DNA from: Blastococcus saxobsidens DD2
Lineage (GTDB): Bacteria > Actinomycetota > Actinomycetes > Mycobacteriales > Geodermatophilaceae
NCBI RefSeq assembly: GCF_000284015.1
Contig: NC_016943.1
Location: 1,467,541-1,531,540, forward strand
Direction of reading: 5' to 3'
Length of the DNA: 64,000 nt
Positions 45,062-53,421 of this stretch are shown here, one piece after another. The position numbers and the translations under genes are program-made. The notes under the pieces are model-generated. The model ran no database searches and was not told the DNA's origin. It worked only from the letters and a program-made list of their open reading frames with translations. How positions within the stretch are numbered: the first letter of the stretch is position 1; every line of letters starts with the position of its first letter.

Positions 45062-45428
45062 CCGCGCCGGCTCCATCGAGATGCTGCGCTGGGCACTGGA
45101 GCGCGGGGTCGCCCACGTGCTGATCGCCGACGCGATCGCCGATGGCGTGCGCACCGCCGCGCGCGTGGCATCCCTGAGCTCCAGCAACCCCGGAGACCTC
45201 GCCCGCACCTTGAAGATGCCGCCCTGGAAGGTCAAGAAGGCCCAGGTGCAGGCGCGTGGCTGGAGCATCGAGGGGCTGCAGCAGGCCCTGGGCGTGGCCG
45301 CGGACCTGAACGCCGACGTCAAGGGCGTCGCCGCCAGCGCCGACTACGCGCTCGAGCGGGCGATCCGGCGCATCGTCACCATCCGCACCGAGACCGGCCG
45401 GGGCCGACCGGCTCGCACCGGTCACTGA
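44424..45428 (+). CDS. holA: DNA polymerase III delta subunit
   Basis: A 334-residue clamp-loader subunit with the actinobacterial form of the HolA fold. The N-terminal AAA-like domain (SRLRVVIGEEELLRSRAVGA) has the conserved stretch KVSSVGDRIAFVRNEVRRLG and the C-terminal collar KMPPWKVKKAQVQARGWSIE. The GTG at 44424 gives VPAAPVEPTSRL. The frame is intact and normal in length, which supports holA as the real gene where it overlaps the open comEC frame. A terminator shared with rpsT follows. Confidence 0.92.
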   Translation: MPAAPVEPTSRLRVVIGEEELLRSRAVGAVRSAVLAHHPDAEVHELAALGLPVGQLADVLAPSLFGGHRMVVVTGVHEAAGALTDSLTAYAKDPDPDLTLVVVHSGGKRNEALVKAFKAAGAAVDDCPKVSSVGDRIAFVRNEVRRLGGRITPDAVTALVDAIGADLRSLSAAASQLVSDFGGSVDADDVARFHRGQAEVTGFTVAERVLTGDRAGSIEMLRWALERGVAHVLIADAIADGVRTAARVASLSSSNPGDLARTLKMPPWKVKKAQVQARGWSIEGLQQALGVAADLNADVKGVAASADYALERAIRRIVTIRTETGRGRPARTGH

Positions 45429-45500
45429 GCGCGCCGTCCAGCCACGGGCCCGGCGCGCCGGTGCCGGGCAGGGACGCGTGCACGCACGGGTCCGGACACG

Positions 45501-45535
45501 CGACGAGCCCCCTCCCACCGGGAGGAGGCTCGTCG
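45501..45535. terminator. bidirectional terminator between holA and rpsT
   Basis: CGACGAGCC plus CCTCCC (45501-45516) pairs with GGGAGG plus GGCTCGTCG (45520-45535): 15 bp with one C/A mismatch and a three-base loop. It sits between convergent genes, 72 bases after holA and 59 bases after the rpsT stop. Confidence 0.8.
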
Positions 45536-45594
45536 GGAAGTGGAGCTAGTGAGGTGACCGCCGCGACGGCGTCAGCTCACCGGTGCCGCGCGGC

Positions 45595-45855
45595 TCAGAG
45601 GCCGGCGGTCAGCTTCGCCAGGCCGGACTTGCGGTTGGCCGCCTGGTTCTTGTGGATGACGCCCTTGCTGGCGGCCTTGTCCAGCTGCTTGGCAGCGACC
45701 TGGTAGGCGGCGGTCGCGGCGGCGGCGTCCCCGGACTCGGCGGCCGTGCGGACGCGCCGGACGGCCGTCTTCAGGGCGGACTTGACCGCAACGTTGCGCT
45801 GGCGCGCCTTCTCGTTGGTCTTGATCCGCTTCAACTGGGACTTGATGTTCGCCAC
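45595..45855 (-). CDS. rpsT: 30S ribosomal protein S20
   Basis: An 86-residue helical protein that binds 16S rRNA. The sequence begins [20 protein letters not shown] and ends [18 protein letters not shown], both diagnostic. The GTG at 45855 is used; an earlier ATG in frame has no conserved sequence. It is divergent from lepA, a common arrangement in actinobacteria. The 227 bases between them must hold both promoters, but no clear hexamer pair was assigned. Confidence 0.96.
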   Translation of the reverse strand: MANIKSQLKRIKTNEKARQRNVAVKSALKTAVRRVRTAAESGDAAAATAAYQVAAKQLDKAASKGVIHKNQAANRKSGLAKLTAGL

Positions 45856-46082
45856 GCGTGAGCCTCGGTGTCTCGACAGGAGGGAGTACTTCTGACAGTC
45901 GTGCAAAATTCTGCGTCCGCGCATGCGCCACAGGACCGGCCTGCAAGATTACCAGCGTCGCCCCCGCTACCCCAACCCGCGGTCCGGGGACGTACCGCAC
46001 ATCCCGTGCCCGCCACCCAGCACCCACCGCCCGCCGCGCCCGTTCCCGCTCCCGGGCGGGGACGTGGGACGATGGCGGCACT

Positions 46083-47933
46083 GTGACGACTCCTGCTGCC
46101 ACCGATCCGGCCCGTATCCGGAACTTCTGCATCATCGCCCACATCGACCACGGCAAGTCGACGCTGGCCGACCGGATGCTGGAAGTCACCGGAATCGTCG
46201 AGGGCCGGAACATGCGCGCCCAGTACCTCGACCGCATGGACATCGAGCGCGAGCGCGGCATCACCATCAAGGCCCAGAACGTCCGCCTGCCCTGGACGCC
46301 GCGGAGCGGCGCGGACACCAGCACCGAGTTCGTGCTGGACATGATCGACACCCCGGGTCACGTCGACTTCACCTACGAGGTGTCCCGGTCGCTGGCCGCC
46401 TGCGAGGGCGCGGTGCTGCTGGTCGACGCCGCGCAGGGGATCGAGGCCCAGACGCTGGCGAACCTGTACCTGGCGCTGGAGAACGACCTCACGATCATCC
46501 CGGTCCTGAACAAGATCGACCTGCCGGCGGCCCAGCCGGAGAAGTACGCCGCGGAGATCGCGCACATCATTGGCTGCGACCCCGACGAGGTCATGCGGGT
46601 CAGCGGCAAGACCGGTGTCGGCGTCCCGGAGCTGCTCGACCGGATCGTCACCGACATCCCGGCGCCCACCGGCGTCGCCGAGGGGCCCGCCCGGGCGATG
46701 ATCTTCGACTCCGTCTACGACATCTACCGCGGCGTCATCACCTACGTCCGGGTCGTCGACGGCCGGATCTCCGCCCGCGAGCGGATCAAGATGATGTCCA
46801 CCGGCGCCACCCACGAGCTGCTCGAGATCGGCGTCATCTCACCCGAGCCCAAGCCCGTGGGCTCCCTCGGCGTCGGCGAGGTCGGCTACTTCATCACCGG
46901 GGTGAAGGACGTCCGCCAGTCCCGCGTCGGCGACACCGTCACGCTCCAGCACAAGCCGGCCACCGAGTCCATCGGCGGCTACCGCGATCCCAGGCCGATG
47001 GTCTACTCCGGCCTCTATCCCATCGACGGCAGCGAGTACCCGCTGCTGCGCGAGGCCTTGGACAAGCTGCTGCTCAACGACGCCGCGCTGGTCTACGAGC
47101 CGGAGACCTCGGCCGCGCTCGGCTTCGGCTTCCGGGTCGGCTTCCTGGGCCTGCTGCACCTGGAGATCGTCCGTGAGCGGCTCGAGCGCGAGGCCGGGAT
47201 CAGCCTGATCTCGACCGCGCCCAACGTCGTCTACCGCGTGATCATGGAGGACGGCACCGAGCACACGGTGACCAACCCCAGCGACTGGCCCGAGGGCAAG
47301 ATCGACAAGGTCCACGAGCCGATCGTCAACGCCACGATCATCGCCCCGAGCGACTACACCGGCGCGATCATGGAGCTCTGCCAGAGCCGCCGCGGTCAGC
47401 TCGGGGGGATGGACTACCTCTCCGAGTCCCGGGTCGAACTGCGCTACACCCTGCCGCTCGGCGAGATCATCTTCGACTTCTTCGACGCGCTGAAGTCGCG
47501 CACCCGCGGCTACGCCAGCCTCGATTACCAGGAGGCCGGCGAGCAGGAATCCGCGCTGGTCAAGGTGGACATCCTGCTGCAGGGCGAGGCGGTCGACGCG
47601 TTCAGCGCGATCGTGCACAAGGACAAGGCCTACAGCTACGGCGTGATGATGGCCGGCAAGCTCCGGGAGCTCATCCCGCGCCAGCAGTTCGAGGTGCCCA
47701 TCCAGGCCGCCGTCGGCTCCCGGGTCATCGCCCGCGAGACCGTCCGCGCCATCCGCAAGGACGTCCTCGCCAAGTGCTACGGCGGTGACATCACCCGCAA
47801 GCGGAAGCTGCTGGAGAAGCAGAAGGAGGGCAAGAAGCGGATGAAGATGGTCGGCCGCGTCGAGGTCCCCCAGGAGGCGTTCGTCGCGGCGCTCTCCACC
47901 AACGAGTCCACCGCCTCGGCCAAGCCCAAGTGA
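46083..47933 (+). CDS. lepA: translation elongation factor 4 (back-translocase)
   Basis: A 616-residue GTPase. G1 is [16 protein letters not shown] (~residue 17), G3 [20 protein letters not shown] and G4 LNKIDLP. EF-G-like domains II, III and V follow, with the LepA-specific C-terminal domain ending in [24 protein letters not shown] at 46083 is chosen because the protein aligns from [20 protein letters not shown]. The stop overlaps the GTG of the MOSC gene. Confidence 0.95.
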   Translation: MTTPAATDPARIRNFCIIAHIDHGKSTLADRMLEVTGIVEGRNMRAQYLDRMDIERERGITIKAQNVRLPWTPRSGADTSTEFVLDMIDTPGHVDFTYEVSRSLAACEGAVLLVDAAQGIEAQTLANLYLALENDLTIIPVLNKIDLPAAQPEKYAAEIAHIIGCDPDEVMRVSGKTGVGVPELLDRIVTDIPAPTGVAEGPARAMIFDSVYDIYRGVITYVRVVDGRISARERIKMMSTGATHELLEIGVISPEPKPVGSLGVGEVGYFITGVKDVRQSRVGDTVTLQHKPATESIGGYRDPRPMVYSGLYPIDGSEYPLLREALDKLLLNDAALVYEPETSAALGFGFRVGFLGLLHLEIVRERLEREAGISLISTAPNVVYRVIMEDGTEHTVTNPSDWPEGKIDKVHEPIVNATIIAPSDYTGAIMELCQSRRGQLGGMDYLSESRVELRYTLPLGEIIFDFFDALKSRTRGYASLDYQEAGEQESALVKVDILLQGEAVDAFSAIVHKDKAYSYGVMMAGKLRELIPRQQFEVPIQAAVGSRVIARETVRAIRKDVLAKCYGGDITRKRKLLEKQKEGKKRMKMVGRVEVPQEAFVAALSTNESTASAKPK

Positions 47934-48586
47934 CGGGGCGGGTCGACGCCGTCTGCGTGTCGGGGGCCGACCTCCTCCCGCTGCCCGGCCGCCGGCCCGA
48001 CCGCAGCGGCATCTCCAAGCGGCCGGTGGCCGGCCGGATCGCCGTCGGCACGCTGGGCCTGGACGGTGACGTCCAGGTCAACCGCAAGTACCACGGCGGC
48101 GAGGGGCAGGCGGTGTACGCCTACGCCCAGGAGGACGCCGACCTCTGGATCGCCGAGCTGGGCCGCGAGCTCCCGCCGGGGATGTTCGGCGAGAACCTGC
48201 GGACGACGGAGCTGGACCTCACCGGTGCGCTGCTCGGCGAGCGGTGGCGCGTCGGGACGACGCTGCTCGAGGTGACCGCCCCACGGATCCCGTGCGCGAC
48301 CCTCGCCCGCTTCTGGGACGAGCCGCAGCTGGTCAAGCGGTTCACCGCGCGGGGCGCGAGCGGGGCGTACCTGCGGGTGCTGGAGACCGGGGAGGTCGCC
48401 GCCGACGACGAGGTGACGGTCGTGGCGCGGCCCGACCACGAGGTCACGATCGGGCTGGCGTTCCGGGCGTTCACGACGCAGAAGTACCGGATCACCGAGC
48501 TGGAACCGGCGCTGCCCCACCTGCCAGACAAGGACCGCGCGAAGGTGGCGGGGAAGATCGCCAGGCGGATCGCTCCCATCCTCTAG
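47930..48586 (+). CDS. MOSC domain protein (YiiM-like)
   Basis: A 218-residue protein of the MOSC family, related to the molybdenum-cofactor sulfurase C-terminal domain and to YiiM, which reduces N-hydroxylated bases such as 6-N-hydroxylaminopurine in E. coli. The motif [20 protein letters not shown] and the conserved cysteine in [14 protein letters not shown] are present. Its GTG overlaps the lepA stop, so it is at least translationally coupled. The gene ends in TAG. The exact substrate is not deducible. Confidence 0.85.
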   Translation: MTGRVDAVCVSGADLLPLPGRRPDRSGISKRPVAGRIAVGTLGLDGDVQVNRKYHGGEGQAVYAYAQEDADLWIAELGRELPPGMFGENLRTTELDLTGALLGERWRVGTTLLEVTAPRIPCATLARFWDEPQLVKRFTARGASGAYLRVLETGEVAADDEVTVVARPDHEVTIGLAFRAFTTQKYRITELEPALPHLPDKDRAKVAGKIARRIAPIL

Positions 48587-48648
48587 GGCTCCGGCGCGCT
48601 AGTGTCCGCCGGACGGCCGGGGAACCCAGCCGGGACGTGGAGGTCGCC

Positions 48649-49353
48649 ATGCTGTTGCGCCGATCGGGCCTGCCCGTTCTCGTGATCGCACTGTTCACCG
48701 GCCCGGTCCTGGCCGGCTGTGGCGCCGACGAGCCGGAGGAGTCGGCCGCACAGCTGCTCGAACGCGCCAAGGCGACCCTGGACGAGGCCGAGAGCGCGCA
48801 CTTCGTCCTGGACAGCGAGGGCGCCCCGTCCAGCGGCACCCTGCTGGTCGGCGGCGAGGGCGACATCGCCCGGCCGGCGTCCTTCGACGGCACGCTGGAG
48901 GTGCAGGCGCTGGGATCCACGCTGGACCTCGAGGTGGTGTCGGTCGACGACACGGTCTACGCCCAGCTGCCGTTCACCAGCGGGTTCAGCGTCATCGACC
49001 CGGCCCAGTTCGGCTTCGGCGACCCCGGCGACCTGCTGGACCCGGAGACCGGCATCTCGCAGCTGCTCGCCGAGGCGACCTCCGCCGAACTCGGTGAGGA
49101 GAGCCGGGTCGACGGCGAGGTGGTGCGCGAGGTCACCGCCGAACTGCCCGGTGAGCTCGTCGAGGAGATCCTGAGTACCCAGAGCCTGTCCGAGCCCGTG
49201 CAGGCGCGGTTCTCCGTCGCCGCTGACAGTGGGGAGCTGCGCCGGGCGGAGCTGACCGGGCCGTTCTTCACCGCCGACGCGGACGCCACGTACACCCTCG
49301 AGCTCAGCGACTTCGGGGCCGATGTCGAGATCAGCGCACCGCCCACCGGCTGA
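48649..49353 (+). CDS. LppX/LprG-family lipoprotein
   Basis: A 234-residue lipoprotein with lipobox FTGPVLAGC (Cys ~24) and the LppX_LprAFG fold, a beta-sandwich with a hydrophobic pocket for acyl chains (AESAHFVLDSEGAPSSG, DTVYAQLPF, LSDFGADVEI). A GTGGAGGTC ribosome site precedes the ATG. The MFS gene overlaps its 3' end by 32 bases. In mycobacteria lprG and the MFS efflux gene P55 form the same operon and move triacylated lipids to the outer envelope. An LprG-like role is inferred from family plus context. Confidence 0.87.
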   Translation: MLLRRSGLPVLVIALFTGPVLAGCGADEPEESAAQLLERAKATLDEAESAHFVLDSEGAPSSGTLLVGGEGDIARPASFDGTLEVQALGSTLDLEVVSVDDTVYAQLPFTSGFSVIDPAQFGFGDPGDLLDPETGISQLLAEATSAELGEESRVDGEVVREVTAELPGELVEEILSTQSLSEPVQARFSVAADSGELRRAELTGPFFTADADATYTLELSDFGADVEISAPPTG

Positions 49354-51073
49354 CCGGCCGCCCGCCGTCCGGGAGGTCCCCGGGCTGGCGGCGATCGCGC
49401 TGGCCACCCTCGCCGTGCTGGTCACGGCGGCCGACACCTATGTCGTCGTCCTCGCGCTGCCCGACATCCTCGCCGGCGTCGGGGTCGGTCTGGACGAGCT
49501 GCAGAAGGCGACGCCGATCGTCGGCGGCTTCCTGCTCGGCTACACCGCCACGCTGCCGCTCCTGGGCCGGCTGGCCGACCTGCGCGGGCGGACGCCGGTG
49601 CTCATCGGTTGCCTCCTGCTGTTCGCGCTCGGGTCGCTGCTGACCGCCGCGGCGGAGTCGCTGGGGCTCGCAGTGGCCGGACGGGGGCTGCAGGGCATCG
49701 GTGCCGGCGGGCTGGTCCCGGCCACGCTCGCGCTGGTCGCCGACCGCTGGCCGCCCGAGCGCCGGTCGCTGCCCCTCGGCGTGGTCGGGGCCGTCCAGGA
49801 GGCGGGCGCCGTGCTGGGCCCTCTGGCGGGGGCGGCGGTGCTGGCCCTGGCGGACTGGCGGGCCATCTTCTGGCTGAACCTGCTGCTCGGGCTGGGGCTC
49901 GCGGCCGGGGTGGTCGTCACCGGGCGGGTGCGGCGGCCGGACCCGGTGGGGCTGGTGCTGGCCGTCGCCGCCGCGGCCGCGCTGGGGCTGCTGCTCGCCG
50001 AGCCCGCCGCGCTGGCCGAGGACATCACCTTCGGCCTGCTGTACGTGCCGCTCGTGGCGGGGCAGGCGTGGACGGCGCCCCTGCTGCTGGCCACCGTGCT
50101 GGCTGCCGTGGCTCTGGTCGCGTGCAGCCTGCTCCGGCCGGCCGGGGCCGTGCTGCCGCTGCGGGGGCTCGGGCGGCTGGCCCGGGAGGTCGACGTCGTC
50201 GGCTCGGCGCTGGTCGTGCTGTCGCTGGGCGCGCTGGTCTGGGCGTTCGCCGCCGCCGACACCTCCCGGGAGGTGGTCGCGCACGGCTGGGTGCTGCTGC
50301 CGCTGGCCGGCGTCGCCGCGGTGCTGTTCGTGCTGCACGAGCGGCGGACGCCGAACCCGGTGCTGCCGCTGGCCGCGCTCCGGCCGGTGGGTGCGTGGGG
50401 GGCACTGCTGGTCAACCTGCTGGTGGGTGCCGCGCTCGTCGCCGCGCTGGTCGACGTCCCGCTCTTCGCCCGTGCCACCACCACGCCGGGTGACCAGTTG
50501 GGCGCGGCGCTGGTGCTGCTCCGGCTGCTGGTCGCCGTTCCGGTGGGCGCCGTGGCCGGCGGGTGGTTGTGCCGGGTGGTCGCGCCACGGGTGGTGGCCG
50601 GGGCCGGCATGGCGCTGACCGCGGTCGCCTTCGTCGCCATGACCGGCTGGGACGAGCGGTCGCTGGACGGTGCGTGGTCGACGGTCGTGCTGCTCGCCGC
50701 GGGCCTGGGCTTCGGCCTGGCCATCGCGCCGGTGAACGCCGTGCTGCTCGCCGTCACCCGGGCCGAGGTGCACGGCAGCGCCGGCGCGCTCGCCGTCGTC
50801 GCCCGGACCGTCGGCATGCTCGCGGGCCTGTCGCTGCTCACCGCCGTGGCGCTGCGCCGGTTCACCGCCGAGATCGCCGCGATCGGTACGCCGATGGAGG
50901 TGTGCCCGACGAGCCCCGCCGACTGTCCCGCCTACGACGCCGCGACCGAGACGGCGCTGCTGACCCAGCTGCACACGGTCTTCGCCGGGGCGGCGATCGC
51001 GGCAGGTCTGGCGGCGGTCGCCGCCCTGGTGCTGCTGCGCGGGGGGACAGTCAGGGGTTCAGCGCGATCCTGA
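49322..51073 (+). CDS. MFS transporter, 14-helix type (P55-like)
   Basis: A 583-residue DHA2/EmrB-type major facilitator. Motif A is GRLADLRGRTPVLIG (~residue 78) and motif C lies in VGAVQEAGAVLGPLAGAAVL (~158). A large loop with the cysteine pair CPTSPADCPAYD comes before the last helix, as in P55 proteins. It is coupled to the LprG-like lipoprotein gene by a 32-base overlap. Predicted role: export of lipid or lipophilic drug handed to the lipoprotein. Its 3' end overlaps the convergent Clp-N gene by 23 bases. Confidence 0.88.
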   Translation: MSRSAHRPPADRPPAVREVPGLAAIALATLAVLVTAADTYVVVLALPDILAGVGVGLDELQKATPIVGGFLLGYTATLPLLGRLADLRGRTPVLIGCLLLFALGSLLTAAAESLGLAVAGRGLQGIGAGGLVPATLALVADRWPPERRSLPLGVVGAVQEAGAVLGPLAGAAVLALADWRAIFWLNLLLGLGLAAGVVVTGRVRRPDPVGLVLAVAAAAALGLLLAEPAALAEDITFGLLYVPLVAGQAWTAPLLLATVLAAVALVACSLLRPAGAVLPLRGLGRLAREVDVVGSALVVLSLGALVWAFAAADTSREVVAHGWVLLPLAGVAAVLFVLHERRTPNPVLPLAALRPVGAWGALLVNLLVGAALVAALVDVPLFARATTTPGDQLGAALVLLRLLVAVPVGAVAGGWLCRVVAPRVVAGAGMALTAVAFVAMTGWDERSLDGAWSTVVLLAAGLGFGLAIAPVNAVLLAVTRAEVHGSAGALAVVARTVGMLAGLSLLTAVALRRFTAEIAAIGTPMEVCPTSPADCPAYDAATETALLTQLHTVFAGAAIAAGLAAVAALVLLRGGTVRGSARS

Positions 51074-51590
51074 GGTCGGTGCGTAGTGCACCGGCGTCGA
51101 CCCCCCGGTCGTGCAGCACCTTCATCGCCAGACCCTCGCCCTCCCGAATCAGGCCCAGCGCTATGTGCCCGTCGGTGATGGTCTTGGTCCGCATCGCGAT
51201 GGTCTCCCGGAGCGACAGCTCCAGCACCTTCTTCGCGCGGGGGCTGAACGGGATGTGTTCAGGGCTTGCCCTTCCGCTGCCGGGTGGCCGGTCCAGCGCG
51301 CCTGGCCCGAAGGTGGCTTCGACCGAGCTGCGGACGGCGTCCAGGTCGATGCCCACGGCTTCCAGCGCCCCGGCATCCAGCTCCGGCCCGCCGACGTGGG
51401 CGGCGACCGCCTCGATCACGGCGTCATGGGTCAGTCCGTGCCGGACGAGCACGGCGGCGCTGCGGGTGTCCTGGGCCAGCAGGGCCAGCAGCAGGTGCTC
51501 GGTGCCGATCGAGCGGTGGTGCAGCTGCCGGGCCTCCCGCTGCGCCCCGACGACGACCGCCCGGGCCTCGGGAGTGAAGCGTTCGAAAAT
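51051..51590 (-). CDS. Clp N-terminal-domain protein, probable ATT start
   Basis: A 179-residue protein made of two Clp-N repeats as in ClpC, but with no ATPase domain. The first is FERFTPEARAVVVGAQREAR, then HRSIGTEHLLLALLAQ; the second is FSPRAKKVLELSLRETI, then ITDGHIALGLIREGEGLAMK. Homologues start MFERFT. Here the codon before FERFT is ATT (51590-51588) and no ATG, GTG or TTG lies near it in frame; the first standard start (GTG, 51452) would delete most of repeat one. Initiation at ATT, 2 bases after the HTH stop, is proposed, with GGGGGACTG as a poor ribosome site. It may be an adaptor or decoy for Clp substrates. Confidence 0.75.
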   Translation of the reverse strand: MFERFTPEARAVVVGAQREARQLHHRSIGTEHLLLALLAQDTRSAAVLVRHGLTHDAVIEAVAAHVGGPELDAGALEAVGIDLDAVRSSVEATFGPGALDRPPGSGRASPEHIPFSPRAKKVLELSLRETIAMRTKTITDGHIALGLIREGEGLAMKVLHDRGVDAGALRTDLRIALNP

Positions 51591-51592
51591 GG

Positions 51593-51826
51593 TCAGTCCC
51601 CCCGACGGAGCGGCCCGCGGCCGCTCGCGTACTTCTTGTGCACGGCCTGCCGGCTGACGCCGAGCAGTTGGGCGATCTGCTCCCAGGTCCAGCCCTGGTC
51701 GCGGGCGTTCCGCACCTGCAGGGCCTCCAGGCGCTCGACGAGCACCCGCAGCGACCGGACGGCCTTCAGCCCGACCGTGGGGTCCTTGCTGCCGGCGGCG
51801 CCGGCCACCTGCGCTGTATCGGACAT
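51593..51826 (-). CDS. small helix-turn-helix protein
   Basis: A 77-residue protein whose C-terminal half is a helix-turn-helix, WTWEQIAQLLGVSRQAVHKK, preceded by a helix RSLRVLVERLEALQVRNARD. It is paired with the Clp-N gene 2 bases downstream, an arrangement that recurs in actinobacteria. The ATG at 51826 lies 7 bases after a TAAGTT -10 element, so the mRNA is probably leaderless. Upstream frame extension to 52111 crosses the promoter and is rejected. The target is unknown. Confidence 0.85.
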   Translation of the reverse strand: MSDTAQVAGAAGSKDPTVGLKAVRSLRVLVERLEALQVRNARDQGWTWEQIAQLLGVSRQAVHKKYASGRGPLRRGD

Positions 51827-51833
51827 GGCTGTC

Positions 51834-51862
51834 AACTTAGGTTGCTCCTGATTCCCTGTCAA
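51834..51862 (-). promoter_or_regulatory. promoter of the HTH/Clp-N operon
   Basis: On the minus strand TTGACA (51862-51857), a 17-base spacer and TAAGTT (51839-51834) form a near-consensus sigma-A promoter ending 7 bases before the ATG. The -35 lies in one arm of the inverted repeat CTGTCAA-N6-TTGACAG (51856-51875), a possible autoregulatory operator. Confidence 0.65.
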
Positions 51863-51926
51863 CGCTGATTGACAGCGTGGGCGACGGAGCGCCGTGCCAG
51901 ACTGAGGGAGAGCCGCGACCACGGCT

Positions 51927-51970
51927 CCCGGACGAGCGGTGCCGTACCCGGTGTGCGACAAGACGGCGCC
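51927..51970 (+). promoter_or_regulatory. guanidine-III (ykkC-III) riboswitch
   Basis: The sequence contains, in order, the conserved elements of this class: CCGGACGAG (51928-51936), GTGCCGTACCCGG (51939-51951) and ACAAGACGGCGC (51958-51969). GTGCCGT pairs with ACGGCGC (one G-T pair) and CCGG with CCGG, as in the known pseudoknot. The ribosome site AGAGGAG (51971-51977) follows at once. Binding of guanidinium should control access to it and switch on the exporter gene. Confidence 0.88.
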
Positions 51971-51983
51971 AGAGGAGCCCGCG

Positions 51984-52298
51984 ATGTCGTGGTTGGTGCT
52001 GGTCGTGTCAGGGGTGCTCGAGGCGGTGTGGGCGGCGGCCCTGGACCGGTCGGAAGGGTTCAGCCGGCTCCGGCCGACGGTGCTCTTCGTCGTCGCCCTG
52101 GCCGCGAGCATGGCCGGGCTCGCCTACGCCATGCGCGAGCTACCCCTGGGCACGGCCTACGCGGTGTGGGTCGGCATCGGTGCGGTGCTCACCGTCGTCT
52201 ACGCGATGGTCACCGGTGCGGAGTCGGTATCGGTGGTGAAGATCCTGCTGCTCGCCGGGATCGTCGGGTGCGTCGTCGGGCTGAAAGTTCTGCACTGA
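51984..52298 (+). CDS. SMR-family guanidinium exporter (Gdx/SugE-like)
   Basis: A 104-residue, four-helix small multidrug resistance protein. The essential membrane glutamate is in VVSGVLEAVWAAALDRSEGF (Glu ~13), and GTAYAVWVGIGAVLTVVYAM is the usual dimer/substrate helix. Sequence and the guanidine-III riboswitch directly upstream identify it as a guanidinium/proton antiporter (Gdx) rather than a broad drug pump. A single gene implies a homodimer. The ATG at 51984 follows AGAGGAG. Confidence 0.9.
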   Translation: MSWLVLVVSGVLEAVWAAALDRSEGFSRLRPTVLFVVALAASMAGLAYAMRELPLGTAYAVWVGIGAVLTVVYAMVTGAESVSVVKILLLAGIVGCVVGLKVLH

Positions 52299-52389
52299 CC
52301 CTCGCGCTGAGTGAGCAGTCGCGGCAGGCGGCCGCGCCGAGGCCGCATGTGTCGGCGGCCGCAACTGCCCACCCATCCGCGCGGCGGTC

Positions 52390-53364
52390 TCAGAGGGTGA
52401 AGACGATCTTCCCGTTGGTACGGCCCTCGAGCATGCGCTGGAAGCCCTCCCGGGCCTCGGTCAGCGGCAGCTCGACGTCGATCTGCGGCCGGATCCCGGT
52501 GACCCGGCACATCTGGATCAGGGCCTCGAGCTCCGGCTTGGTGCCCATGGTGGAGCCGATGACCGACAGCTGGGTGAAGAAGACCCGGTTCAGCTCGGCG
52601 CCCGGGTTGAAGCCGGTGGTGGCGCCGGAGGTGACCAGGACGCCGCCGGGCTTGAGCGACTTGATGCTGTGGCTCCAGGTGGCCTCGCCGACGGTCTCCA
52701 TGACGCCGTCCACCCGCTCGGGCAGCCGGGCGCCGGTCTCGAAAGCCTGCTCCGCGCCGAGCGCGAGCGCCGCCGTCCGCTTCTCCTCGCTCCGGCCGGT
52801 GACCCACATCCGGTAGCCGGCGGCACGGCCGAGCACGATCAGCGCCGTCGCGACGCCGCCGCTGGCGCCCTGTACCAGGACGGTCTGGCCCGGCCGCAGG
52901 CCGGACTTCACGAAGAGCATCCGGTAGGCGGTCAGCCACGCGGTGGGCAGGCAGGCGGCCTCGGCGAAGGAGAGCTCGGCCGGCTTGGGCAGCAGGTTCC
53001 GGCGGGGGACGGCGACCTTCTCCGCCATCGATCCCTGGTGCACCTCCGACAGGAGCGAGCGCTTCGGGTCGAGCGTCTCGTCGCCCATCCAGTGGGGCGT
53101 GGAGATGACCCCGTGGACGACGACCTCGTTGCCGTCCTCGTCGATCCCCGCGGCGTCGGTGCCCAGGATCATCGGCATCCGCTCGGCCGGCAGCCCGATG
53201 CCCTGAAGACTGAACAGGTCGTGGTGGTTGAGCGAGACCGCCTTCACCTGGATCGTCGTCCAGCCCTCCGGCGCTTCCGGCTCGGGGCGCTCACCCACCT
53301 CGAGCACGGAGAGCGGGTCCTTCGGGGCGGGGGCGGAGACGAAGGCAGCCAGCATGCCCCGCAC
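52390..53364 (-). CDS. zinc-binding-type alcohol dehydrogenase / quinone oxidoreductase
   Basis: A 324-residue medium-chain dehydrogenase/reductase. The GroES-like N-terminal domain (VKAVSLNHHDLFSLQGIG) precedes a Rossmann domain with TVLVQGASGGVATALIVLGR (~residue 155). The residues usually binding catalytic zinc are not all evident, so a QOR-like, NADPH-dependent enoyl reductase/quinone reductase is likely. Start: the GTG at 53364 has GGAGG 10 bases upstream; the ATG at 53355 (MLAAFVSA) is the alternative. It is followed by 91 bases without a gene before the SMR stop on the other strand. Confidence 0.86.
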   Translation of the reverse strand: MRGMLAAFVSAPAPKDPLSVLEVGERPEPEAPEGWTTIQVKAVSLNHHDLFSLQGIGLPAERMPMILGTDAAGIDEDGNEVVVHGVISTPHWMGDETLDPKRSLLSEVHQGSMAEKVAVPRRNLLPKPAELSFAEAACLPTAWLTAYRMLFVKSGLRPGQTVLVQGASGGVATALIVLGRAAGYRMWVTGRSEEKRTAALALGAEQAFETGARLPERVDGVMETVGEATWSHSIKSLKPGGVLVTSGATTGFNPGAELNRVFFTQLSVIGSTMGTKPELEALIQMCRVTGIRPQIDVELPLTEAREGFQRMLEGRTNGKIVFTL

Positions 53365-53421
53365 TATGTCATCGCCTCCCTCCGGGCCGCACCATGGCGA
53401 GGTGGCCCGGAGGGGCGACGA

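Noticed and set aside
52299-52389. GC-rich inverted repeats between the SMR and oxidoreductase genes
   Set aside because: Only imperfect GCGGCC-type complementarity that is expected by chance at this base composition; no clean stem-loop was found.
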